NCBI GenBank assembly: GCA_008694505.1
Contig: VZDJ01006585.1
Coordinates: forward strand, 12,247,863-12,311,862
Source of the DNA: Cyanoderma ruficeps
Taxonomy: Eukaryota > Chordata > Aves > Passeriformes > Timaliidae
Length of the DNA: 64,000 nucleotides
Direction: 5' to 3'
Part shown: one piece after another, positions 39,598 through 49,600 of the stretch
Layout of the letters: each line of letters starts with the position of its first letter
Numbering within the stretch: the first letter of the stretch is position 1
The notes under the pieces: generated by a model
Seen by the model: the letters and a program-made list of their open reading frames with translations, nothing else
What the model was told of the DNA's origin: nothing
Database searches by the model: none
Position numbers and translations under genes: made by a program

Positions 39598-40136
39598 AGA
39601 GAAAGGAAAAAGAAGTCAGGCATAATGATGACAAATGTATTCACATACTGCCCATGCAGCCAGTCCTCCTTCTATTGTGATTAACAAATTCCTCTTTTAC
39701 TTCAGCTGAAACCGATTCTGAAAAGCTGTAGATAGACTGAAACAGTAAATCGAAATGATACATTACAAGTCCTACCCACAATTTCTCCAATTTCATGCTA
39801 GATCTTACATATATGTGACATAATACCTGCTTATTTCACAAAATGTAAAAGAAGAATGTCAACTATTGCAAGTATGAAAAAACCCTACAGTCTGGGCAAA
39901 CACTGCATACAAAAAGTCCTGAGTAAAGACTATAGCTTCAGTAGAAAAATCTGACTTGGTTACTTGTTTTTTGGGGGTTTATTTTCAGATACTTTCTGTT
40001 CAGAATGAGACAGCTGTTTCACTTACTATGTAATGTAAAACTATGCAAGTTATCTTATATACTCTGTCCAACATTCCACTTAAAGCCCATTGCACAGGAC
40101 CATGTCCAGATGAATTTTGAATATCTTCCAACAGAG

Positions 40137-40605
40137 TGTGCTGGTTTGAGCAGGGGTAGAGCTAATTTACTTCAAAATGGCTGGTATGGGGTTGTGTTTT
40201 GGATTTGTGCTGAACATAGGGTTGATGATATAGAGCTGTTTTTGTTACTCTGAGCAGGGCTTACACAGAGCCAAGGCCTATGCTGCTTTTCATATTGCCA
40301 AGGAAGTTGGGGGTGCATAGGAGGTTGGGAGGAGACACAGCTGGGACAGGTGACCCAAACTGGCCAAAGGGATAGATATTCCAGACCACCTGGCATCACG
40401 CTCTGTACATAAAGTGGGGGGAAGAAGGAGGAAGGGGGGTATGTTTGGAGTGATGCTGCTTGTTTTCCCAAGCCACTGTTACATTTGATGGGGCCCTGCT
40501 ACACTGGAGATGGCTGAAGCCCTGATTGCCCATGGGAAGCTGTAATTTAATTCCTCGTTTTGCTTTGTTTGGTTATTCAGTTTTTGCTTTCCCTCTTCAC
40601 TGATG
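40137..40605 (+). mobile_element. Endogenous retrovirus LTR, 3' end missing, plus strand
   Basis: It starts TGTGCTGGTTTGAGCAGGGG and runs through TATGGGGTTGTGTTTTGGAT, CTTACACAGAGCCAAGGCC and CAGCTGGGACAGGTGACC to a TATA-like ACATAAAG (40408-40413) just before a G run. It then continues GGAGTGATGCTGCTTGTTTT and CACTGGAGATGGCTGAAGCC. The order and spacing follow a common avian LTR. The homologous block shared with the LTR at 19560 gives support from within the window. The expected U5 end (TTATCTCAACC to the terminal CA) is absent: homology stops near 40600, at TTTGCTTTCCCT. Frames at 40005-40253 plus and 40172-40471 minus are accidental. Confidence 0.8.
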
Positions 40606-40639
40606 AGTAAGAGATGCAGTAGAACAGCACTCCTCATTG

Positions 40640-41060
40640 ACTTCTACATCAATAGGAGAAAATAACCATCAAAGCATTCTAGGAACCTCTCAGATTGTTT
40701 ACATCCTGCTAGGTTGTACAAAACATCCCCCACAGATATAGATGAAGACTCCATGAGAATCAAGGCCTGCAAACCTGAGGCTGCTCCTGTTTGTAGAGGA
40801 CCTGATCAATTCATTATTTCGGGTTAGTGTCTTACAGCAGACACCCATTATAATGCCACTTGTACCTTTTATCCTGACTTGTAAGTTCCCTGATGGTTTC
40901 TCATCAACCCCCAGGCACAGCTCCATTTCTCTAAATGCTCTTGCACATAAAGGTCAACTATATCATCTCCCCTTCCTGCCTTTCTTGAAGAGCCTATGTC
41001 TGACCATTGCAATGGTAACAATGTAACCCAAGCTTTTTTGCACACTCTTGGCACCTAGAG
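40640..41060 (-). mobile_element. CR1 LINE fragment, endonuclease region, minus strand
   Basis: The minus-strand frame at 40926-40699 reads MELCLGVDEKPSGNLQVRIKG and then IIMGVC, where the CR1 ORF2 endonuclease has a conserved MELCLG...LWV+I+G...VGVCYRPP segment. The YRPP motif is degraded to CKTL. The adjacent frame up to 41054 continues the same domain upstream, out of register. This apurinic-like endonuclease would nick DNA for target-primed reverse transcription; the copy is dead. On the plus strand, GCAGACACCCATTATAATGCC and CTGACCATTGCAATGG are antisense hallmarks. It lies 3' of the reverse-transcriptase fragment on the same strand, which is the wrong order for one CR1. Confidence 0.75.
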
Positions 41061-41199
41061 TAAGATCTAGACTCATCCCTTTTTACATTTTCTCTGCCCT
41101 GATCTCTGCATCTCTTTCAAATGAGGTCCGCACCATATTGAAAAATCTGGTATGCAGTCAGAAATGGTCACAGTTTGTGGTACAGGCACAGAGGAACGC

Positions 41200-41775
41200 T
41201 TCTCTTCAGGGCTGCTCTGAATCCATTCTCTGCCTGGCCTGTGTTTGTACTTGGGATTGCCCTAACCCAGGTGCAGCACTTTGTACTTGGCCTTGGGAAA
41301 CTTCATGAGCTGTGAACCTGTGCCCACTTGTCAAGACTGTCAAGATCCCTCTGGATGGTATCCTTTCCCTCCAGTGTGTCTGACCATGAAAGTTGGTGTC
41401 ATCCCCAAACTTGCAGACTGTGCACTCAATCTCAGTGTCCATGTTGCTGGAAAAGATATTAAACAGCACCAGTCCTGATACTGACCTCTGAAGAGCCCCA
41501 CTTATCATTGGCCTCCACGTGGACACTGAGCCATTCACCACAACTCTTTCAGTGCAACCATCCAGCCAATTCTGTATCTATTGGATGCTCCATCCAAAAA
41601 ATCCATGTTATTCCAGTTAAGACATAAGGGTACTGTGTGACTCAGTGTCAAACATTTTGCACAAAACTGGCTAGAAGACAGCAGACACTTCTTTTGTTAC
41701 CAAAAAAATGCTGTAACCCCACCATTGAAGGCCACCAAGTTTGTCGGAGACCGTTTGCCATTGTTAAGCCTTGAA
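41200..41775 (-). mobile_element. CR1 LINE fragment, reverse-transcriptase region, minus strand
   Basis: The minus-strand frame at 41541-41206 has MISGALQRSVSGLVLFNIF, equivalent to the CR1 segment ISGVPQGSVLGPLLFNIF. Downstream is the catalytic block as FGDDT (41409-41395), with G in place of the usual A of FADD. Upstream on the minus strand (41775-41542) the fingers/palm region is still recognisable at DNA level, for example the antisense of TNLVAF near 41730 and CAACCATCCAGCCAATTCTG at 41556-41575, but in shifted frames. Homology stops near 41200, well before the expected C-terminus and 3' end. The plus-strand frames at 41048-41308 and 41281-41478 are antisense shadows. It is a non-functional remnant. 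Confidence 0.85.
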
Positions 41776-41815
41776 AAGAAATGGAATTTCTGTCACCTTG
41801 AAAGAAATGGAATTT
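41769..41815. repeat. 27-bp tandem duplication
   Basis: CCTTGAAAAGAAATGGAATT (41769-41788) recurs as CCTTGAAAGAAATGGAATTT (41796-41815). One A is missing in the second copy. It lies just outside the CR1 fragment. Confidence 0.85.
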
Positions 41816-44552
41816 GACTTTTTCTTTCTGTGCAAATCATTGCCTGGTTATAATGATTTCTTAGCAGATAGCCAGTCAAAAGATTAATAGAATTAGAATC
41901 GTTGTAAAATAAGCCTGTTCTCGCTGACAGCTAGCTTGGCTTTTTCTCCCTTCCTTTTGAAAGATAGTAAACAGAAACAAAGCCTGCAGCAATACAAAGA
42001 AAGCTAGCACATGAAAGAGGGATTAGCTTTAGGAGGGTATGACAGATGTAAAGCGCTTTGCACACATTGCTATGTGATGTTCAACATATGTTGTCAATTA
42101 AAAATTGCTTAAGAAATATTTAACAAGGCAAAGCTAACATACCCCTAGTTTGCACGAATATATTGAGCTTATGCATCACTGCCTCTCATTTAATTTTTTT
42201 CAGTTTTGTTGTAAGCTGAAGGGAACCTTATATAACATGACTCTCAGCTAGTTTATGTTTAAAGTACCATTTAATTCAAAGTATTGGAAAACAGTGTTTG
42301 TTTCACCTTTTGGTAAGACGATGACTGGATAATTTAGCAAGGCAGAGGACCTGCTAAACTGACTAAAATTAGTTTTCTGCAGTAAAACATGATTTGCTGC
42401 ATTATTAAAAATAGGCATCTAAATACATTCAAGATGTCATAGGCTTCGGCACATCCTTTACCTACAATTTTCTGATGTCAGTAACTGGGAAATTTTCCTA
42501 GTGAACCTCAAGGCACAAGACACAAGCTCCTATGGTAAATTCCATTTTATCATCTTTATTGTCTCCTACTCCTGAATCTTTCTGCAGGCAAGACATTTTG
42601 GTTTGTTTGGGTGTTGTTTTTTAATGGTGAGGTTTTGTGCCCTATTCGACCCCCAAATAGCCACTAGACATTATTCTCTTTATTTTCCCCCAAATGCAAG
42701 CATCTTTCTACACAACTGTAAAGCCTCCATAAAATAGCAATGTTCTTGTTGAACATGTACTCCTAATGTTAGGATATTCCTGAAAGCACTTTTTTCTTTT
42801 CTTTTTTTTTTTTTTTGANAATGACAAGCTTTTTACCCCTAAAAGTAGAGAGATTTGCAGTCATCTATGAAAAAACACTACTTGTGACTGTGGTCTATAT
42901 ATCAACTCCTCTTTGGAGGAAGAGGAACTGAACATGTGGAAGAAATCATTGATAGGCCCACAGATACTTTGTACTATCTCATCACCTCTGCTAACTCCTG
43001 AAATGTTCTCACAGTGTATTAACCTTTCAGTTAAAGCCTATATTTCCACTTGCAATATTGCTGTCTTGAACCTCCTCTTATGGAATTCTGTTTCCAATCA
43101 TAAAATATGAGTGTTTAAAAATAAAAGTTACAGTGTTTATTCCAAGAGTCTTTCTACTTGTTAAACACATATGCTGCTGCATACATCATCTGCCGACCAA
43201 ATGTCAGTTCAACTCCTACTCCCCTTTAAATAAGGTATAAAAGAATTCAAGAGGTATTCACGGAACTGTGAACTGAATGTGCCTAAAGTGCGTTGTTGAT
43301 GTAGGAATTTATACTAAATTACTGTGCTGATGGATGTTTGGCTATGAATTGAGCTATTAACTAAGAAAAACTAAAACATACTCAAATAATGCAATATATA
43401 TTATTTTAAAGGAACATTATAGAACAGAGATTGCTGCCTCAGTGAGAGACAGAAAAAGGCATGGTGAAGGAAATAAGATGGGTTTTCTGAGTACATAAAC
43501 CTGGAACTACTGAATAATTACATTAGATCCTTTTTTTTCTTTCATGCTCTTTTTTAAAATATGTACTATGGGATTATAAGCACAATTTTTTTTAAAAAAG
43601 TGATAAATGTATTGTATTGATCCTAAGAACTGGTAGATCATGTTGTACAATCCAATTTAGAATCCAATCTATATAAAAAATATGCAAAGCATATTGGGTT
43701 TTTTTTGTTTGTTTGTTTGGATTTTTTTTGTTCCAAAAATTAAATTCAAGTCTGATAACTGCACAATGTCTTCAGAAATTTATTATTATTATTCAGGTAT
43801 ACCACATAAGTATTTTTTTAGTAATGGCAAGATGATTTCTTTATTGTATGTTCTGGTAGATACAGTACTAAAAGTAGTGGGTTTTTTAGTCTTACAAATC
43901 TAAACTTTGTTGCTTAGATACACCTTTCAGTATTGTTTGGTTAAGTATAACCTACACGTTCACGAGGAACATTGAAAACCATGTGGGCTTTGGAAGACTC
44001 AAGGCATGGTAGCTTATTAAGAGCAAAGAGAAGAAAACTTAGGAAATAGTATATATTTTAAACCTTTCTTTTGGTCCATACAGGCCTTGCCTAAGGTATC
44101 ATTACTGGGAAAGGAAGGCTGCTGGGAAATTTATCAGCCATGTGCAGAACTTGAATTGAAGTTCACACAAACAAATAAAAAATCGCCTAATAGTCAATAG
44201 TAAAGTTATGTCCTTATTGAAGTAATTTAAACTGTTTTACTGTGTTGGAAATTAATATGAAATATATTTATTTCCTTTACCCTTGTAAAGGATCTTCAAT
44301 AGTCTAAAATAGTAGCAAAGGTTAAAATTTGTTAAATTTTTGTATTCTATTATTTCTGGTAGTGTGTCTTTTAATTTTTATTACTGCATAAAATTTAGTT
44401 TATCCGTGGTCATTTTCAAATAAACAAATCCTCCTGTTTTTTACACAGGAAAGGCACAAAAATCAAAGTGTATCAAATCCATTCCACAATATTGCTGTAC
44501 CATATTTTCTGCCATTTTTCAGGAACCAATTACTTTTCTGTTTTGACTTTAG
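41776..44552. other. Unassigned region without a gene
   Basis: No gene or transposon recognised beyond the short tandem duplication at its left edge. 41860-42200 and 43180-43330 are comparatively complex, repeat-free stretches. One undetermined base lies at 42819 after a poly-T run. A T-rich tract with GTTT units lies at 43694-43733. Confidence 0.5.
43694..43733. repeat. T-rich tract with GTTT units
   Basis: GGGTTTTTTTTGTTTGTTTG is followed by GATTTTTTTTG. This is the complement-type of the A-rich tracts seen elsewhere in the window. Confidence 0.7.
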
Positions 44553-45034
44553 TGTCATGGTCCAATGGACCAAATTTGTTGGGATTTTTTTTTTTTTTAA
44601 AAGCTGCCTAGATTCCAGGCAGGATAAGTTTAAATTTTTATAGTAGTCACAAGGGGACATGGCTAGGACCCAGATGATATTGTATGCCACCTCATCTCAT
44701 TGCCAGGGGCAGGAGAGTCTCCTTCCACAAGGAAGGGCTCTCCTCTGGTTGGGCTGGCAGGGCTGCAGTTGGGTTGCAGGCTCTGTGGTGAACTTTCTGA
44801 CATGTGAATATCTCTCTCTGTTGTACACTTTTGTTGCTAATATATTTGCTGTTAATGTTGCTTTTTCTTAACTCATTGCTTTTTCCAACAATTTTTTTCT
44901 ATCTCTACCCACGATCTTTGTTGTTTGTGCCTCTGATTCTCCTCTCCAGCCCATAGCAGGAAGGAGGGAGAAGGGAGAGAGGGAAATGAGAAAGTCGCAT
45001 GTGGTTTTAGTGGGAGCACTAAGTTAAAGACCCT
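44553..45034 (+). mobile_element. Solo LTR of an avian endogenous retrovirus, plus strand
   Basis: It begins TGTCATGGTCCAATGG. Its right half has the U5-like order TCTATCTCTACCCACGATC, CTCTGATTCTCCTCTCC, a purine-rich GGAGGGAGAAGGGAGAGAGG, then CATGTGGTTTTAGTGGGAGC and CACTAAGTTAAAG. This matches module by module the 3' end of the LTR at 19930-20087. Interior bases 44641-44770 are G+C-rich, as in a U3 region. No internal retroviral sequence lies on either side, so it is a solo LTR. The exact right end is uncertain because the terminal CA is not preserved. Confidence 0.65.
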
Positions 45035-46664
45035 TCCTAAATCACACCAAAATCAAAGTTGGTTTTATCAGGTTTCTTATATGAAAGAATATTTGTTTGT
45101 CTGTTATAATGATTTGCTAAGAACTACATTAGCATTCATATACAGATATTCAGCTTTCTGGGTGAGTTTGCAAATCTTGAGAGCTAACAGTAATTGCAAT
45201 AGGTCTGCAACTTCATCGCTGTCCTCACCTAAGCAGTGCCAATTAATGCCAGTTCTGAATTTGCAGCAGTTATGCAGGTATTTAGAAAATTCATAGCATA
45301 TTTTTGAGGGTTTTGCTAATCCACTATATTTTTTTCAGTCGTAACAAAATGGCAAAATGTAATTATCTGTTTCATTAGAATAATTTTAGGTGCATCATAG
45401 ATGCAACAATTTATGGATTATAGAAGTTTTCTCCTGGAGATATCTGTCTATGTCCTCATTTCTGGCATTCTTTAATTTTGATGATCTGATCTTTCCTCTA
45501 TTAAAAGTCATAGCTGGGAAGGTGTAAAAATATAAACCTCTTTAATTATTAAGTAATATAGACAAAAAATTGTTCATGCCCCTCTCTTTACCTATGTAGC
45601 AGAGGTCTTCAGGCCTTGTCAGAGCAGACAGAGAAGTTTTGTACTGAGGTGGTGAGCTGGCACGCATATTGAAATTAACTTTTTTAACACCAGTGCCACA
45701 CTGGAATGCATTATGGCCATTGCAGCAGCTCAGGTGCCTGTATCCTTAACATCTCTATATTAATTTCCCACATCAGTAGTGAGACTTGCTGAAACTAGGC
45801 CTCTCTCTTCAGCCAGTTAATGCAATTGTCCGCTTGTACCAATTACAGAGCGGCTTATTGTGTAATTTTTTCTTGATGGCCTACATATGTCAAAAACTTC
45901 TGGCTGTTATTTGTTTTTGATATGAGCTACGTCTGTGGAAATGGTCACATCCTCTCTATCCCTTCAGGCTGTAAAATATGTTGCAATGTCCTTAGGCTGT
46001 GCTTAGCAGAAGGCAAACTTGGGGCCAGAAGTCTGGGAGAGTGAACAAATTAGAATTTAAAGAGATTTGTCTTACTTTTCATTCTGTGTACACATAGGTC
46101 CCACGATAGAGGCTGTCATCTGAAACTAAGCTTGCTGTGCTGTGCTTTGAACTTTCATTGTCTTATTGCAAAATCTGAATCAGAGGGGGTTTTTTAATCT
46201 GCCAGTTTAGATATGGAATGGAAAGTGAAAGTTTACAACAGCATGGAAGTGGCTGAACAGGTAGTGACAGTTGAGTTTGCACTGAAGAGTTCCCTTATGC
46301 AGAATTTAGTGCTGTCAGAGCTATCTGTCTAAACCTGGGTGATGAGAACAGTTTTTAACTCTTTGGTGAATTTTAATCCAAGTCTTCACATTGACTTTAC
46401 TTAATCATGTCTCATCTATATTATGATGGCTGTAGAAAGGCATGAAAAATCCTGATGTGCAGTGGCCCAGAAGTACAAAAATCAAGTAAAAATATGCATT
46501 CAGTTTCTATACACACAAGAATAAATTCCAGAATATGAGCAACTGAAAAATATTTAACATGAAAAGGTGTCTGAAGTGGAAATGATAAAAGTAGGGACTT
46601 TGCCTAATTTGCTTGGTTTCTGTCATTTGGAATGTTTCTTTTTGTTCTTTCATAGACAACATTC

Positions 46665-46691
46665 TTAAAGCAAGTCTTCTGCTTGCTTTAA
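46665..46691. repeat. Inverted repeat, 10-bp stem and 7-nt loop
   Basis: TTAAAGCAAG (46665-46674) pairs exactly with CTTGCTTTAA (46682-46691) around TCTTCTG. No nearby gene. Confidence 0.85.
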
Positions 46692-49600
46692 ATTTTGCAT
46701 AATTATGTTGGTTGTTTCCTGTTCTAGTTCTTAAATTAGAAAAAAAAAGCTACTAATTAATTTGATTAATTACTACCTAGTCAAATAACTCAGCTTTTCT
46801 TTCAACATAGTCCCTGAAAAAGAAAATTCTTCTTCCGTTTCTTCTTCCGAAATACCTGCTTATTTGCACCCTTAAATTACCTACAAAGCACTATGGCTGA
46901 AGCTTTATGCTGCTCGAAGACACTACTTTAGGAAACAAGTTAAAAAATAGAATAGTAACTATCTTTAAAGCCTGTGCATCTTTAGAACCTAAAGTCAGGT
47001 AACTTTGATATAGACAGTTGTATAGGGAAAAAATTTTCAAGACACGCCAACACAGAGCTCCAAAGAAATCAGTGCAGCATCTACCCAGACACTGGAAATT
47101 GCTTAGGACTTCTTGTACAGTTGTGTAGTGCAGGGAGTTAATGGATTCCTATCAAACTTCACTTATGACATTGTATAATTTGAGAAGAAATAGATGAAGT
47201 GAACTTCATTTAATATCACAGAAAGATGGAAACTGTTTTTATTTTGTCATATATTTTATTACAAATTTCCACAATTTGGCTTCTTTGTCATGCTTGGGAG
47301 CTTTATTTTTCACTATTGCGACAGAATATGAAAAACTTCATATTTCCTCACAATACAGTTTGAAGTCACAGTACTTTTGATGCTAAAATTAATTTAGTTC
47401 AAAATATTAAAAATATTGTTCTCTCATTCACAGAAATGTTAATTGTGTGAGTTTTTTAATTCATGTCAGAATCTTAGTTTTTAAAAGCTAATATTGATAG
47501 ACCTATTCATAAAATTGCCAAGATTCACAGTACCACTAGATCTAATACTTTACTTTCAGATATGCAAATGGTCAGTGTATAATGGCTGAAAAATCTTTGT
47601 CAAGGCAGATTAATGATAGAGAGAATCTCAGGGATTTTGTAGCTGAAGTTGTGCTGGTCAATTAGATAACAACATTAGTGGACATTAGATATCATGTTTA
47701 TTGCTAATTTTTTATGAAGTTCTGCAGAATCATTTCAGCTCATAAAACTGGTTCTGGTTCTTTTCAGGCACCATTGAGGAGGGAGCATTAGTAAGGAAGC
47801 ATTTCTAATAGGCATATTTGGACATTGCCACTGTTTCGGAAGGTAAGGGCACATCAAAGAAAGGATACGAGCTAGTCCGTGTTACACAGCCTCCGTGTTA
47901 GTGAAAAATCCCAGGATTACTAATGCTGATACACATGTGTTTTAAATTGTACTGATAAATTCAGCAACCTTTTGAAAATTATTTATTTATTATGAGGCAT
48001 AAATTTGGACTTTAATGACTTTTCTTTCTTCCACTCCCACACATATTTTGTACTTACTTATTTCTGTCTTTCACTTTGGCTCTTCCCTAAGTCTTTCTCT
48101 TGCTTTCTTTTTCACCCTCTTCTAAGAATAATGATCTATATATCTCTCATTGCTGGCAAGAGCTGTGCCCTCTTTCTCTTTGTTCTGTTACACTCCACCC
48201 ACAGTTCTGTTCTCCTTCATTGTCCCTGTTCAGTTATCTCTAAGCTTTTTATCCACATTATTTTTTGTCTTTTGCTCACTCCCAGTCATAATGAAGTTGT
48301 GGCATGTTCAGGTTCCAGGTCAAGTGCTGGAGTTTGAAAAATGCTGCATTCCAACTTAACAGTTACAAATTTAGGCGTGAGTTGAGATTATTTTAGAAGG
48401 ACTCTAGAGTTTTAAATATGTATACTAATTTATTTATTTTACAAAAAGAGAGGAAAAAACAGAAATTAGTAATTTATTAAATTCAGTGTATTGAATTGCC
48501 TTTCTGACAGCAGCTCTTTATTTGCACAAATCTGAGACTAAATATAGTTAAATGCTTAACTAGACTACCAGAAAGCAAATCTAAACTAAAATTGACCTTT
48601 TTTAAAAATTTATTTTTAATTATGAAAAACTCCAGAGAATAAGAAAGAATAAAGAACAGAGTAATGCAACATTCCATTTTGGTATCCTGAGCCCAGCTGG
48701 AATAACTGGAGAGGAGACTGTATTTATCACAGCAACACTCCAGCAAGGTTAAGCTTCTTACCTTTCTTCCTTTTTGGATTAGACTTCTATTACACTTTCT
48801 GTCAAGACACTAAATTGACATTCTGTGTTGACTGCCACACAGTCTTGTTATATTTCTTGTTTCTTTTGAAAATGAGTTTCTTGCATATTTAGCTATTGAT
48901 CTTTATTTCAAAACCTGTTTATATTAACTCTTAATATATGCATAAGTATCTTTATACTATGGAGCAAAGCTTTTCAGTGTAAAAACTAATGCAGATTGTC
49001 CAAAAAAGAAAAGAAAAAAAAGGGAATTCAGAGAGCAATAAGGAGCAAATATGATGCTGTTTTAAAATGCAGAAATATTTTATATTTTCTGGCATTGTGT
49101 ATTTGACTTTATAAATCCAAAATACGTTGCTAATATATTCAAAAGATGGGAGTATAGACTACCAATAAATATTCCTGGTAATCAGTTGTATGTTTTTAAA
49201 ATATGAACTATTCTCTATTATCAAAAGTTTTGGTGATTTCAGAGGTAGCAAATTAGTTTCAGAAGACCACAATCTTAAAACTGATGGTAGCTTAAACTAA
49301 ATTTTTCTATTACCATATTCTATTAAACACTATGGCCTCGTTTCTTCCTAGTTCTTTCCAAAAACATCTACAGTCTTTGCATAGCATATGTAGGGATCAG
49401 GAATGATAGTCATCCCTTGCTTTGCTCTTTGAAACAAAATCTCTCTGGAACTCTCCTGAGTGTAATGTTAGAGGAAGGTGACTTTAACTGCACAGCCCAT
49501 ATAGCCTGTGGTTAGTCTGGTGAAACAAAACTGGCTCATAGGAGAAAGTTTGCTTTGCCTCTTTGTAAGCTGGAAGAAGTATTCTAAAAGGTGCCTCGGA

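Larger units (their letters stand above)
33023..40136. other. Unassigned AT-rich region without a gene
   Basis: Seven kilobases with no gene. It contains simple repeats at 35160-35228, 36800-36863 and 39464-39597, a 20-bp tandem repeat at 37681-37714, and a relatively complex stretch at 38870-39110 that could be conserved non-coding DNA. The frame at 37108-37491 plus (127 codons) is the longest in the window. It is low-complexity and hydrophobic in composition, overlaps a minus-strand frame, and is not recognisable. Confidence 0.5.

Noticed and set aside
41048..41478. Two plus-strand frames of 86 and 65 codons
   Set aside because: They are antisense to the CR1 reverse-transcriptase fragment, which explains the local sequence.
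43230..43245. GGTATAAAAG, a good TATA-box match
   Set aside because: An isolated match in AT-rich DNA with no gene, initiator or open frame downstream.
48005..48359. 110- and 69-codon plus-strand frames resembling a hydrophobic membrane protein
   Set aside because: The hydrophobicity comes from T/C-rich sequence (Phe, Leu, Ser codons); no family is recognised and the two frames overlap in different registers.
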